Source: Cyclobacteriaceae bacterium
GTDB taxonomy: Bacteria > Bacteroidota > Bacteroidia > Cytophagales > Cyclobacteriaceae
Reading direction: 5' to 3'
Length of the DNA: 64,000 bases
NCBI GenBank assembly: GCA_026003355.1
Contig: BPHC01000005.1
Location: forward strand, 1 to 64,000
Both the position numbers and the translations under genes were made by a program. A model generated the notes under the pieces. The model saw only the letters and a list, made by a program, of their open reading frames with translations. It was not told the DNA's origin and made no database searches. This document shows, in pieces, positions 1 to 9,624 of this stretch (position 1 is the stretch's first letter; each line of letters opens with the position of its first letter).

Positions 1-241
1 AAATGCCCCATAACGGTTTAGGCAATGGAGGGCTTAATAGGCCTCAGCCATGGAGCATCAAGGAATGCTAAGGCCGACAAGGCCGTTATTGTGCGTTATT
101 ACCAGGCGCAATAGCGAAAATAAAAACTTTACCCAGACCAATCAACCTGCCACTGCCCAGACCAGAGGTTGTGCGGTGTACAGTAGAGTTGTAGGCAAAA
201 AGAAACGGGTCCTGTACCACCGCATCTGCCGCCCTTTATAT
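1..241. other. Left-edge non-coding stretch with a possible attC-like inverted repeat
   Basis: No convincing gene lies in these bases, which sit downstream of hutF. Positions 5-16 (GCCCCATAACGG) and 83-94 (CCGTTATTGTGC) form a terminal inverted repeat matching at 10 of 12 positions, with smaller internal stems (for example AGCAT/ATGCT near 52-68). Read on the minus strand the left end is CCTAAACCGTTATGGGGCAT, which matches the core end of the 40642-40777 element at 16 of 20 positions. It may be a distant member of the repeat family of the 37.7-44.3 kb array, but one copy at a window edge is weak evidence. Confidence 0.3.
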
Positions 242-1525
242 TCAGTCAGCCCAACGGCCGCTGAGCAGGGTGCGCACGCCGGCAACCGCTGCCGTATGAT
301 AGATAAGCCGGGCCAGAGCATCATCGGCCTGAAACCGGAAATCCGGGCTGGTATAGCAAACCAGGGCATCAAACGAATGGCCCGTTTCAAAAAAATCATC
401 CGATGTAAGGCCTGCGGCGTCTCTTCCGGAAAAAATTACCTGTCGCATAAGGGTCAGGCCGCCATCTGCAAACGTGCTGCGCTGGTGGGTGGTGAGTCGC
501 TGGGTGTAGTCCAGCCAGCGCAACTCTTCCAGCGGGTTAAGGCCAATCTGGCTGTCGGACCCAATAGAAAATTGCCCGCCGGCATTTACATAATCTTTCA
601 GCCGGAAAATACCGTCTCCCAGGTTAGCTTCAGTAGAGGGGCACAACACCACATGGGCTCCGCTGGCCGCCAGGTTATGTACCTCTTCGTTGCATAAGTG
701 GGTGCAGTGAACCAGGTGGGCATTGCTGCCTGCCGGCAGGTTTTCCAGAATCCACCCAACAGGCCGTTTGCCTATGTGTTTCAGGCAATCTTCTACTTCC
801 TTTTTCTGCTCGGCAGCATGTATGTGAAAGGGCATGTCGGCCGAAGCGTGGCGCATGATTTCCTTTATGGCCGCCGGTTCGGCAGCGCGCAGGGAGTGCA
901 CGCCAAAACCCAGCGCTGCACGATCATAATGCTTAACGGCACGTTGGGCATCATCCAGCAGCCTGAAGTACGCATCGGGGGTTGGGCAGATAAACCTTCT
1001 TTGTTCCGGTAAGGCCGGCTGCCCGAAGCCGCCCTTCTGGTAAAACACGGGTATGAGGGTAATGCCTATGCCGCTCCGGGCGGCCGCTGCAATAAGTCGC
1101 TCACCCATCTCGGCAGGATTGGCATAGGGTTTTCCCTGCTCATCGTGGTGCAGGTAGTGAAATTCAACCACGTGGGTGTAGCCGTGCAGCAGCATTTGCC
1201 GGTAGCAGGCATAGGCAATCTGCTCCATGGCATCGGGTGTAAGACTAAGGGCACAGCGGTACATGGTCTGGCGCCATGTCCAGAAGTCGTCTGTGCTTCC
1301 TGGCGGATGCCGTTCGGCATAACCGGCCATGGCATATTGAAAGGCGTGCGAATGGGCATTGGGAAACCCGGGCAGCACCAGGGCCTCTGCGGTTTCGAGT
1401 GCTGCCGGCTCAGCGGGCGGCTGGTTGCTCAGGTAGCCCACCCTGCCGTTTGCATCTACTCCCACATAGGCGGGTTGCAGCCACCCCTGCGACTGCAACA
1501 AGGCGGTAAACCGGAAATATTTCAT
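242..1525 (-). CDS. hutF: Formimidoylglutamate deiminase (HutF-type amidohydrolase)
   Basis: Predicted to deaminate N-formimino-L-glutamate to N-formyl-L-glutamate in the cytoplasmic histidine degradation branch that avoids formiminoglutamase. The 427-residue protein has the amidohydrolase-superfamily layout: an N-terminal beta-sandwich part, the HxH metal site in PNAHSHAFQYAMAG (H58, H60), the FWTWR motif typical of HutF, then HIHAAEQ, a VHCTH segment and SDSQIGLNP, which supply the later metal and catalytic residues. Length fits the family (about 450). No other hut gene is visible, so pathway context is missing. A closely related guanine or chlorohydrolase-type deaminase is the alternative, but the FWTWR and AFQYAMAG signatures favour HutF. 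Confidence 0.85.
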   Translation of the reverse strand: MKYFRFTALLQSQGWLQPAYVGVDANGRVGYLSNQPPAEPAALETAEALVLPGFPNAHSHAFQYAMAGYAERHPPGSTDDFWTWRQTMYRCALSLTPDAMEQIAYACYRQMLLHGYTHVVEFHYLHHDEQGKPYANPAEMGERLIAAAARSGIGITLIPVFYQKGGFGQPALPEQRRFICPTPDAYFRLLDDAQRAVKHYDRAALGFGVHSLRAAEPAAIKEIMRHASADMPFHIHAAEQKKEVEDCLKHIGKRPVGWILENLPAGSNAHLVHCTHLCNEEVHNLAASGAHVVLCPSTEANLGDGIFRLKDYVNAGGQFSIGSDSQIGLNPLEELRWLDYTQRLTTHQRSTFADGGLTLMRQVIFSGRDAAGLTSDDFFETGHSFDALVCYTSPDFRFQADDALARLIYHTAAVAGVRTLLSGRWAD

Positions 1526-1582
1526 GCGGTAAAGTAAAAGAAAACGCCCGGCACAGCAGGCCCGGAAGGTCGCCGGGGCTGA

Positions 1583-2188
1583 TTATTGCGCCAGTTTAAT
1601 GATGCGTTCCAACGGAACGGCATTGGCTATTTGTATGGCCTCAGCCTCGGAGGTAATGCCGTTGCAGTTCAGGGTAAGCAGCGTGTTGCCTATGGGCGTT
1701 TGTACGTCATAACCCGTGGTCTGGCCGTTTTCGCCTGTGCGTTTGGTTAACAGGGTTTTGTAGCCCTGTACTTTAATCACCTTCTGGGTGCCGTCACCCG
1801 TGTTCATGGCAAAGGGCATGGCCAATATGGCATTTACGGCTGCCATCAGGGGCGAGTCGCTGATAATGTCCAGGGTAATGTTTTTTCCATCGGGTTTGCC
1901 ATAGGTGCGGTGCACATACAAACCACTTACCACACTCATGGTAGTGCCCGTTACATTATCCTCCTGGGTATTGGCCGGCAGTCCGTTCAGGTTTGCCGGT
2001 AGCGCCTTCAGGATCTCTCTGCCAATGGCCGCATCAATTTCGCGCAACGCATTTTCAAGATTAAACCGTGCGTCTTCCAGGTTTCCGGCCTGGTAAGCGG
2101 TGCGTGCGCCCGCCAGGTGCTTTTCTGCCTCCTGCGCATATAGAATGGCCGATGCCCAGCAGCCGGCTATTACAAGTATGGTTCTCAT
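1583..2188 (-). CDS. Exported protein, member of a tandem paralogous pair
   Basis: A protein of about 201 residues of unrecognised function. I place the start at the ATG at 2188 because it opens a classical signal peptide (MRTILVIAGCWASAILYAQ, cleavage expected after the AQ region); the longer reading frame back to 2254 has no such logic. The mature part begins with a helical, TPR-like segment (LAGARTAYQAGNLEDARFNL) followed by a beta-rich region. It aligns along its whole length with the product of the gene directly upstream at 2199-2970 (shared pattern LKALP.NLNGLP, VNAILA, IANAV), so the two arose by tandem duplication. The 10-base gap suggests one transcript. Confidence 0.75.
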   Translation of the reverse strand: MRTILVIAGCWASAILYAQEAEKHLAGARTAYQAGNLEDARFNLENALREIDAAIGREILKALPANLNGLPANTQEDNVTGTTMSVVSGLYVHRTYGKPDGKNITLDIISDSPLMAAVNAILAMPFAMNTGDGTQKVIKVQGYKTLLTKRTGENGQTTGYDVQTPIGNTLLTLNCNGITSEAEAIQIANAVPLERIIKLAQ

Positions 2189-2198
2189 AATTGTGTTG

Positions 2199-2970
2199 TT
2201 ATTTTTCTCCCAGCTTGTTTTTAATGGCCTGCAGGTTAAATACATTGGCGGCATTCATCATCTCCTGTTCAGACGCAAAGTTGCGGCCTTCAAATACAAT
2301 AACCGAAGTTTGACCAAACGGCACGCTGAGCTTGTAGCCCGAATCCTGGTCATACTCAATTACTGCGCGGTGATCTTTGTATTTGGTTTGCTTCCAGTTT
2401 TGTTCGCCCGAAGTTTGCTGGGCATAGGCGCCCTGAAGCGAGGTAGGCATTTACACCCGACACCAGTGCCGAGTTATTGGCAATATCTACGGCAAAATGC
2501 TTGTTGCCCGAGCGATATTCGCGGTGAATGGTAAGTCCTACCCAGCCAAAGCCGGTGCTGGTAACCCGGTCAGCTCCCGCGTTGAACGGAAGCCCCTGCA
2601 CTGTTTCGGGTAATGATTTAAGCACCATCTGCCCGATTTCCATTTCTACCCCCAGCATGGCCTGGCGCACGGCATAGCGCGCCTCAGAATAGTTGCCCGT
2701 GCGGAAAGAAGCTTCGGCATCGGCAATATTTTGCCGCACATCGGGCGGGGTAGTTACCAGTCCGCCGCCGGAAGTATTGGCGGGCTTTCCGGAGGTGCTG
2801 GCGGGCGCAGGATTGTTGCCGTTATTGGTGTTAGGTGCAGGATTGATCTTTCGCTCTATAGCCTTTTCACCTGCTTCAACCGCCTTTTGCTTCAGGCGAT
2901 TCAATACATTCTGTGCGGGAACAGACAATACCGCACACAAAAAAAAGAACGCTGCCAGGGGAGTTTTCAT
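2199..2970 (-). CDS. Exported protein paralogue, reading frame broken by +1 shift
   Basis: Signal peptide MKTPLAAFFFLCAVLSVPAQ, then an Asn/Pro-rich linker, then the same helical plus beta-rich fold as the downstream paralogue. The frame starting at 2970 carries the protein up to VNAYLAS and then runs into unrelated residues; homology resumes in another frame at LQGAYAQQTSG and continues to the stop at 2199. The switch lies around 2430-2452 and is repaired by removing one base. The paralogue at 1583-2188 is continuous across the same place (VNAILAMPFAM), which supports a single-base insertion, either a sequencing error or a recent mutation. Function unknown. Confidence 0.7.
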
Positions 2971-3016
2971 GGAGATGGTCTTTTGGAGATGCTAAACAAA
3001 TGTAGCAATATTCTGG

Positions 3017-3724
3017 CTAATTGGTTATTTCATTGAACAAAATATTCATTCCCATATAGTAAAGCCTTGTTTTACCTTCAAATCCCGAGTCTGTTCCCAC
3101 TATTATCCAGGCCTCACCCGAGGAGTTGGTCTGAAAGATAAAAGGGTTTGCCGAGGAGTTACTGCGGAAGATAACCGTATATTGCGTGGTGTTGGCCGCC
3201 ACCCCTATGTGGCCCAGGGTAATCATGTCAGCACCGCCTTCGGCCTGATTGCCCTTGTCAATGTTCATCCGGTAAAAACCTTCATCCAGTATTTTCATGG
3301 GTTCGGTGTTGGTCATCCCTGCTTTCAGAAATACGCTTTCGCCCGGTGCACCACCTATGCCTGCTGCTCCGGTAGGCGCATTGGATGCCAACTGTATGTT
3401 AAAAAGAACAGCATACCTGGTATTGGGTTTCAGGCCGGCAATTTTTCTTTTTATAAACATAAACAGGTCATCGCTGTAGTTTTTGCCTTCCAGAATAAGC
3501 GCTTTGCGGTTACCGGTATTGTTAAGATTTTCCGGCAGGGTATCGTGCTTAAACAGCAGCTCGTACAAAACCGAATCGCCCTGAGGGTAGTCGGCAAAAT
3601 CGCCTGTCCAGCCCATGGGGTCATCTGAAAAATTAAATGCAACCGAAAACACACTGTAAAAGTCATCGCTGCTCAGGTTGCAGGCTTCACAAAGCAGAAT
3701 TAAAAAAATGCCCTTTTTTATCAT
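3017..3724 (-). CDS. Putative exported protein or lipoprotein of unknown function
   Basis: About 235 residues. The start at 3724 gives MIKKGIFLILLCEACNLSS, a short charged and hydrophobic leader ending in a cysteine; LCEAC is an atypical lipobox, so lipoprotein anchoring is possible rather than certain. A start four codons earlier (3736) is equally open. The mature protein is beta-rich with Gly/Asn turns and resembles a secreted immunoglobulin- or lectin-like fold (pattern LKPNTRYAVLFNIQLASN), but I do not recognise a family. It is divergent from the lipoprotein gene at 3794, so the 3725-3793 gap should hold both promoters. Confidence 0.6.
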   Translation of the reverse strand: MIKKGIFLILLCEACNLSSDDFYSVFSVAFNFSDDPMGWTGDFADYPQGDSVLYELLFKHDTLPENLNNTGNRKALILEGKNYSDDLFMFIKRKIAGLKPNTRYAVLFNIQLASNAPTGAAGIGGAPGESVFLKAGMTNTEPMKILDEGFYRMNIDKGNQAEGGADMITLGHIGVAANTTQYTVIFRSNSSANPFIFQTNSSGEAWIIVGTDSGFEGKTRLYYMGMNILFNEITN

Positions 3725-3793
3725 ATTACTGAACAATTTTTTTCCAAACCGAAGGTTGTATATGCAATTTAATCAATGTAAATTAGGATTGCC

Positions 3794-4345
3794 ATGCGTA
3801 ATCTTTGGTTTGTTGTTGTGCCCGCCCTGATGACTGCCTGCACAGAGGTGTCGTTTAAAGAGCCTCAGCCGCAGGGTGTAAAAAGTCTTAAGGCTGTACC
3901 TCAAAAACTTCAGGGTACTTTTATGCCGGAACAAGACGGATTATTGGCAGGCAAAATAGTGATTTATGCCAATGGTTACCGGGTTGAGAAGAGCGATGCT
4001 TCGGAACCTGCCGAGGTTTACCCGCTTAGCGACAGTCTGGTGCTAAAGTATTACAAGGGTTATTACTTTGTTAGCTTACGCGATGAATCGGCTTGGCTGT
4101 TGCGTGTTGTTAAACCGCAAAAAGACGGTAGCCTGATGTTGATGGAAATGCCTGCCCTTTCTGAAGAAAAGACCAAAAGGCAGGAGCAACTGAATGCGCT
4201 GAGAAAGATAGCTCCGGTAACCGAAACAGAAATAAGGGGTAGTGCAGTTTACATTATGGAGCCCACGCCCAAACAATTGCTCAGGTTGCTGCGCGAAGGA
4301 TATTTCAGCAAGCAAACGCTTCTTCGCAGGGAAACCTCAGGTTAG
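3794..4345 (+). CDS. Small lipoprotein of unknown function
   Basis: 183 residues with a lipoprotein signal MRNLWFVVVPALMTAC: the LMTAC lipobox predicts lipidation at Cys16 and attachment to the inner or outer membrane. The rest is soluble, has alternating beta segments (GLLAGKIVIYANGYRVEK, VLKYYKGYYFVSLRD) and a charged helical C-terminus ending in a motif PTPKQLLRLLREGYFSK. No family recognised. Its stop overlaps the convergent gene at 4342 by four bases, so the two share a termination region. Confidence 0.65.
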   Translation: MRNLWFVVVPALMTACTEVSFKEPQPQGVKSLKAVPQKLQGTFMPEQDGLLAGKIVIYANGYRVEKSDASEPAEVYPLSDSLVLKYYKGYYFVSLRDESAWLLRVVKPQKDGSLMLMEMPALSEEKTKRQEQLNALRKIAPVTETEIRGSAVYIMEPTPKQLLRLLREGYFSKQTLLRRETSG

Positions 4346-4830
4346 GGTTTTGGAGCTTCAAGCACAATTTTTTTTACCGGAATACTTATTCGCCACATTC
4401 CGGCAAGTTTTTTAGCTGTATCGCTTACCTGTATAACCGGGTGTACGTACAATACCGAATCCTTGCCCGATCTTTTTACATGCCCTTCGGGCTGCTGCCC
4501 CTGGCTGAGGCTGTACGCATAGGCCTGCATCAACGCTGCGAGCTCCGGTTCTTCAGACGGGTTGGCGCCATCAAACCACCGTATACCAACCTGGTGTTCG
4601 GCCGACAACCGGCCGACCGCCGGCCCCGAAAAACTATCGGGGAGGGCTTGTGCCAGCCTTTTACCCAGCAGAAAGCCTCCGGACAGCAGGTCGGCTTCGG
4701 GCACCTGCCTGATTTCAATTTGCCTGCGGGCCTCATTAAGCTGCCTTCGCTGCTCGTCATTCAGGCGGGTATGGCATGAGCCGGTGCATACCAGCAGCCA
4801 GCACGCCACCAGTTTAACGAAAAACCGCAC
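4342..4830 (-). CDS. Lipoprotein of unknown function
   Basis: I choose the GTG at 4830 because it directly opens a lipoprotein signal (VRFFVKLVACWLLVCTGSC, lipobox CTGSC); the frame is open upstream to 4932, but that extension has no signal-peptide character. The mature part of about 140 residues has a long charged helix (NDEQRRQLNEARRQIEIR) and a segment VGIRWFDGANPSEEPELAALMQAY that faintly recalls the Tll0287-like haem-sensor fold, but there is no CxxCH haem motif, so I do not assign that. Convergent overlap with the 3794 gene. Confidence 0.55.
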   Translation of the reverse strand: MRFFVKLVACWLLVCTGSCHTRLNDEQRRQLNEARRQIEIRQVPEADLLSGGFLLGKRLAQALPDSFSGPAVGRLSAEHQVGIRWFDGANPSEEPELAALMQAYAYSLSQGQQPEGHVKRSGKDSVLYVHPVIQVSDTAKKLAGMWRISIPVKKIVLEAPKP

Positions 4831-5134
4831 ACGACACTGTTGAGCAGTAACGGTTTTGTTATGCAACAGCTCCTGCCTGCACCGTACACTTGTGTATGCG
4901 TTCAGTAAATTCATCATCGGCAACTTTATCATTTACAAATACCAAAAGCATAATTGGCCTGCCCTGCCGGCCAGGATGTAAAATTGAGCATAAAAATCCG
5001 GATGAATACACGCCCGGTGGCAGTTCATCATTTTTAAACAGGCCTGCCCGCGCTACCTGTTTGGCTCTATGGCCTGCAGCGCCGGTTTCATAAAAGTGCA
5101 TAAACGCACGGTCTGCTTACTCTTACAGAATTAC
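4831..5134. other. Intergenic region without a convincing gene
   Basis: About 300 bases between a lipoprotein gene (minus) and prfA (plus). Short open frames exist on both strands (4859-5101 minus, 4890-5093 plus) but they overlap each other, lack signal or domain character and are not credible. The right end leads into the prfA promoter. Confidence 0.5.
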
Positions 5135-5142
5135 TACCTTTG
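5135..5142 (+). promoter_or_regulatory. Bacteroidota-type -7 box (TACCTTTG) for prfA
   Basis: TACCTTTG matches the TAnnTTTG -7 element used by the Bacteroidota primary sigma factor and ends 13 bases before the prfA ATG at 5156, implying a very short leader. No clean TTTG -33 box is visible at the expected distance, so strength is uncertain. Confidence 0.5.
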
Positions 5143-5155
5143 CGCCGCCTGTATC

Positions 5156-6217
5156 ATGACCGAAAAGCTGGAAGAAATACGTCAACGATTTGAAGAGGTG
5201 GGCCAACTGCTGGTGCAGCCCGACATCACCAGCGACCCGAAAAAGTTTTTACAGCTCAGCAAGGAGTACCGCAGCCTGGAGAAAATAGTAACCCCCTACC
5301 GCGAGTGGCAGGCCCTGCTGGCCCGGCAACAGCATGCGCGCGAAATACTGCACAAAGAAAAAGACCCCGACTTGCGCGAGCTGGCCAAAATGGAACTCGA
5401 AGACCTGCAGCCCCGGATGGAGGAGTTGGAAAAAACCCTTAAAGAGCTCCTTATTCCCAAAGATCCAAATGACGACAAAAACTGCCTGCTGGAAATTCGT
5501 GCCGGCACAGGGGGCGATGAGGCCGCCCTGTTTGCCGGTGACCTTTTCCGCATGTACCAGCGCTTCTGCGACCGCAAAGGCCTGAAGCTGGAAGTAGTTG
5601 ATTTTACCGAAGGGGCTGCGGGCGGATACAAGGAGATTATAAGCAGCATTAGCGGTGATAACGCCTATGGCTTGCTGAAGTATGAATCGGGGGTGCACCG
5701 GGTGCAGCGCGTGCCGGCCACCGAACAGCAGGGCCGGGTACACACTTCGGCCGCCTCGGTAATTGTGCTGCCCGAGGCAGAAGACGTGCAAATTGAAATT
5801 AACCCGGCAGATATTGAAATACAGACTGCCCGTTCCAGCGGTGCCGGCGGCCAGAACGTAAACAAGGTAGAAACCAAGGTACAGTTAACCCACAAGCCTA
5901 CAGGCATTGTTATTACCTGCCAGGTAGAGCGCAGCCAGCACGGCAACCGCGAACGTGCCATGCAAATGCTTAAAACCAGGCTTTACGAGCTGGAAATGGA
6001 AAAGCAGCAAAGTCAGATGGGTGCCGCACGCAGGTCGCTGGTGCGCAGTGGCGACCGCTCGGAGAAAATCCGCACCTATAACTTTCCGCAAAGTCGCGTT
6101 ACCGACCACCGCATAGGCTTTACGGTGTACAACCTGCCCGCCATTTTAAACGGTGAACTGGACGAATTCATTGAACAACTGCGCATAGCCGATACGGCCG
6201 AAAAAATGGCTGGGTAA
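5156..6217 (+). CDS. prfA: Peptide chain release factor 1 (RF1)
   Basis: Class I release factor reading UAA and UAG stop codons and triggering peptidyl-tRNA hydrolysis on the ribosome. With the ATG at 5156 the protein is 353 residues, the usual length. It carries the RF1-specific codon-recognition tripeptide PAT (residues 187-189, in [15 protein letters not shown]2 would have SPF) and the universal catalytic GGQ (231-233, in [14 protein letters not shown]), whose glutamine is normally N5-methylated by PrmC. The open frame extends 29 codons upstream but that part lacks homology and would swallow the promoter. Monocistronic or followed by lemA 54 bases later. Confidence 0.97.
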   Translation: MTEKLEEIRQRFEEVGQLLVQPDITSDPKKFLQLSKEYRSLEKIVTPYREWQALLARQQHAREILHKEKDPDLRELAKMELEDLQPRMEELEKTLKELLIPKDPNDDKNCLLEIRAGTGGDEAALFAGDLFRMYQRFCDRKGLKLEVVDFTEGAAGGYKEIISSISGDNAYGLLKYESGVHRVQRVPATEQQGRVHTSAASVIVLPEAEDVQIEINPADIEIQTARSSGAGGQNVNKVETKVQLTHKPTGIVITCQVERSQHGNRERAMQMLKTRLYELEMEKQQSQMGAARRSLVRSGDRSEKIRTYNFPQSRVTDHRIGFTVYNLPAILNGELDEFIEQLRIADTAEKMAG

Positions 6218-6271
6218 GCAGGCTTAACCCAAAAAGACTTATTTTTACTTTATTAATTAAAAACTCTACTT

Positions 6272-6847
6272 ATGAAAAAATGGATAGGCATAGGTATAAT
6301 TGCTATTTTGCTGTTATGGATTTTCAGTTCCTACAACAGGCTGGTTAACCTGGAAGAAGCAGTTAACAGCCAGTGGGCCAACGTAGAAAGCCAGTATCAG
6401 CGCCGCCTGGACCTTATACCCAACCTGGTAAATACCGTTAAGGGGTATGCCGATTTTGAGCAGGAAACCCTTACCCGGGTTATTGAAGCGCGTTCGAATG
6501 CCACTTCGGTAAAAATTGATCCCGCCAACCTTACGCCCGACCAGCTGGCGCGGTTCCAGCAGGCACAGGATGGCCTAAGCTCGGCCCTGTCGCGCCTGCT
6601 GGTGGTAATTGAACGCTACCCCGACCTGAAAGCCAACCAGAATTTTCTGGACCTGCAGGCCCAGCTGGAAGGCACCGAAAACCGCATTGCCGTAGAGCGC
6701 CAGCGCTTTAATGAAAAAGCTCTTGCCTACAATGCGTCCATCCGCAGGTTTCCGGGTGTGGTGGTTGCGCGCCTGGCAGGCTTTGAACGCAAAGGGTATT
6801 TCGAGGCCGCCCAGGGAGCCGAACGTGCGCCCGAGGTTAAGTTTTAG
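6272..6847 (+). CDS. lemA: LemA family protein
   Basis: 191 residues: a single N-terminal membrane helix (MKKWIGIGIIAILLLWIFSSYN) followed by the LemA four-helix cytoplasmic or periplasmic domain with the hallmark VNSQWANVESQYQRRLDLIPNLV. The C-terminal helix contains the conserved RFPGVVVARLAGF. Molecular role is not settled for the family. In many Bacteroidota lemA is followed by two TPM-domain genes; here it stands alone behind prfA, while a TPM pair lies 38 kb away at 44.6-46.2 kb. A strong terminator follows directly. Confidence 0.92.
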   Translation: MKKWIGIGIIAILLLWIFSSYNRLVNLEEAVNSQWANVESQYQRRLDLIPNLVNTVKGYADFEQETLTRVIEARSNATSVKIDPANLTPDQLARFQQAQDGLSSALSRLLVVIERYPDLKANQNFLDLQAQLEGTENRIAVERQRFNEKALAYNASIRRFPGVVVARLAGFERKGYFEAAQGAERAPEVKF

Positions 6848-6861
6848 CGGCAGTAGGCTTT

Positions 6862-6901
6862 AAAAAAGAAAGCCGCCATTAAGCTGGCGGCTTTCTTTTT
6901 T
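6862..6901. terminator. Bidirectional intrinsic terminator between lemA and infB
   Basis: Perfect 11-bp stem GAAAGCCGCCA (6868-6878) / TGGCGGCTTTC (6885-6895) with a six-base loop, flanked by A6 on the left and T6 on the right, so it can stop transcription from both convergent units. Confidence 0.9.
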
Positions 6902-6963
6902 GGATTATCTGCCTTACAGGTGGTTGGGAAGTTATCGGTTTTCCGGCAACAACCAGGCGCTCA

Positions 6964-9568
6964 TTACAATGTTCGCTTCACTTCGCGCAGTTCATAGCTC
7001 TCAATAACATCGCCCACTTTAATGTCGTTAAAATTTTCTATGCCCATACCGCATTCGTAGCCCGATTTTACCTCGCCCACATCATCTTTCATGCGCTTGA
7101 GCGAAGCCAGCTTTCCGGTATAGACCACAATGCCTTCGCGAATAAGGCGAATGGGATTGGTGCGTTTAATGTAGCCATCGGTTACCATGCATCCGGCTAC
7201 TGTTCCTACTTTCGAAATTCTGAAGATGTCGCGCACTTCGGCATTGCCCACAATAACCTCTTCCTGTTCGGGGGCAAGCATGCCTTCCATGGCGGCTTTC
7301 ACATCGTTTATGGCATCGTAAATAATTGAGTACAGGCGAATCTCAATCTGCTCGTTTTCGGCCAGTTTGCGGGCCGATGCCGAGGGCCGTACCTGAAAGC
7401 CCACAATAATGGCATCGGAAGCTGAAGCGAGCAGTACATCCGATTCGGATATCTGCCCCACACCGCGGTGGATAATGGCCACCTGAACTTCGTTGGTAGA
7501 AAGTTTGAGCAGGGCATCGGATAGCGCCTCGACCGAGCCGTCTACATCGCCCTTAACAATAATGTTGAGTTGTTTAAAATTACCTATGGCCAGCCTGCGG
7601 CCTATTTCATCGAGCGTTATGTGCTTGCGTGTGCGCAGGCTTTGTTCGCGCAGCAATTGGGCGCGTTTGGTAGCCAGTTCGCGCGCTTCGCGGTCTGATT
7701 CCATAATCTGAAACCGTTCGCCCGCCTGGGGGGCACCGTCCAGGCCAAGTACCTGCACCGGTGTTGAGGGGCCGGCTTCTTTTACACGTGCCCCGGTGCT
7801 GTCGAACATGGCTTTTACTCTTCCGAAGTGCGCTCCGGCCAGCATAATATCGCCTACGCGCAGGGTGCCGTTCTGCACCATAACGGTGGCCACATAACCC
7901 CGGCCTTTATCGAGCGAAGCTTCTACCACGGTACCCGATGCCGGCCGGTTGGGGTTGGCCCGCAGGTTAAGCAACTCGGCTTCAATCAATACCTTTTCCA
8001 GCAGTTCATCTACGCCCTGTCCGGTTTTGGCCGATATCTCCTGGCTTTGGTACTTACCTCCCCATTCTTCTACCAGAATATTTATTTTAGAAAGCGACTC
8101 CCTTATTTTATCGGGGTTGGCGTTGGGCTTATCAATTTTATTGATGGCAATAACTATGGGCACGCCGGCAATCTGGGCATGATTTATTGCTTCTTTGGTT
8201 TGGGGCATTACATCGTCATCGGCTGCCACCACAATAATGGCTATGTCGGTAATACGGGCACCCCGTGCCCGCATGGCCGTGAAGGCCTCATGGCCGGGGG
8301 TATCGAGAAATGCTATTTTCTGTCCGTCTTTTGTCGTTACCGAATAAGCCCCGATGTGCTGGGTAATACCGCCGGCTTCGGATGCCGTAACTTTTGTTTG
8401 CCGTATATAGTCCAGCAGTGAGGTTTTTCCGTGGTCTACATGGCCCATAATGGTTACGATGGGCGGGCGGGGTTTAAGATCTTCTTCGCGGTCGGGCGTT
8501 TCGGTTTCGGTTTCGGTTTCTTCTTCAGCGGTAATGAATTGCACATCGTAACCAAACTCATCGGCAATAACGGTTATGGCTTCGGCATCGAGGCGCTGGT
8601 TTATGGATACAAACATGCCCAGGTTAAGGCAGGTTGAAATTACCTCGTTTACCGAAACGTTCATTAACGTGGCCAGGTCGTTGGCCGAGATGAATTCGGT
8701 AACGCGCAGAATTTTTGATGATTCCTGCTCCTGGCGATTTTGTTCTTCCAGCGCTTCGGTAGCGCTTTGTCGCTTTTCCTTTCTGTATTTGGCCCGCGAG
8801 GGTTTGTTTTTTCCCGCTGGTAAGTTCGGCCAGTGTTTTGCGTACCTGCTCCTGGATTTCGCGGTCAGAGGGCTCTTCGCGTACCGGTCTTCCGCTGGTT
8901 TTGCCTCCGCTCCTGGCGTTTTCGCCATGTTCAATGCGTTTGCGGGGGCGCTTGCCTTTGCGTTCGCCCGGTTCTTTTTGCTTTTTGTCATCAGCTGGCA
9001 AGTCAATGGTGCCCAGCACCTTAAGGCCGGCCAATTGTTTGGATTTGGCTTTAATTACTTCTTTTTCCTTTTCTTCTTTGGGCGGCTCTTTGGTTTGTGG
9101 CGCGGTTTCTTTTTGTGGTGGCTGGGGCCCGCTAACTTCCGGGGGCTGCTCTTTCTTTTTGTCGAGGTCTATTCTACCCACTATTTTGGGCCCTTCCAAT
9201 TTAGGTTTTTCGCGCTCAATTTTAGGGGGTTTGGTTCCTTCTTTGGTGGGCAGTTCGTTGGAAGCCAGGTTTTTGATGAGTATCTGCTCTTCTTCTTCCT
9301 TGCGCTTGCGTACCGCTTCTTTTTCGGTTTCGATGGTGATGTTTTCACCATGACTTACCCCGATGGTAAGGTTGCCGGCCTCCATTTTTTCTGAGGCCGA
9401 GGCAGCGAACTCTTTGGAGAGCAGGGCGAATTGTTCGGCTGTAAGCCTGGTATTGGGGTTTTCTTCTACAGAAAAACCCTTGCGGGCCAGAAACTCTACC
9501 ACGGTGTGAACGCCCACGTTGAGTTTCCGGGCGGCCATGCTTAGCCTTATTGATTTATCTTCTGCCAT
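6964..9568 (-). CDS. infB: Translation initiation factor IF-2, frame interrupted once
   Basis: GTPase that delivers fMet-tRNA to the ribosomal P site. The start at 9568 opens the IF2 N-terminal helical domain ([20 protein letters not shown]), followed by a long Lys/Glu/Pro-rich linker. The central and C-terminal parts, including the G1 loop GHVDHGKTS, the DTPGHEAF G3 and NKIDKP G4 motifs, and the fMet-tRNA binding C-domains, lie in another frame ending at 6964. The switch is at the six-T run 8807-8812 (A6 in the coding strand): with five A the sequence reads [16 protein letters not shown] and continues normally; with six it drifts. IF-2 is essential, so an assembly insertion is the simplest reading. 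Last gene of rimP-nusA-infB. Confidence 0.93.
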
Positions 9569-9624
9569 GCTTCAAGTTGCTCCTTTTTAGGCGATTTAAA
9601 AATCGCGCTTTTTTTGTTTGGGTT

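Noticed and set aside
50-697. 215-codon plus-strand frame opposite hutF
   Set aside because: It overlaps a well supported gene on the other strand and has no recognisable protein features.
4342-4830. Tll0287-like haem sensor assignment
   Set aside because: Only a faint pattern match and no CxxCH motif.
4859-5101. 80-codon minus-strand frame between a lipoprotein gene and prfA
   Set aside because: No homology or signal; overlaps an equally open plus-strand frame and the promoter region.
8576-9394. Long plus-strand open frame of 272 codons opposite infB
   Set aside because: It is Phe-rich antisense shadow of the Lys/Glu-rich IF-2 linker; no domain or start context.
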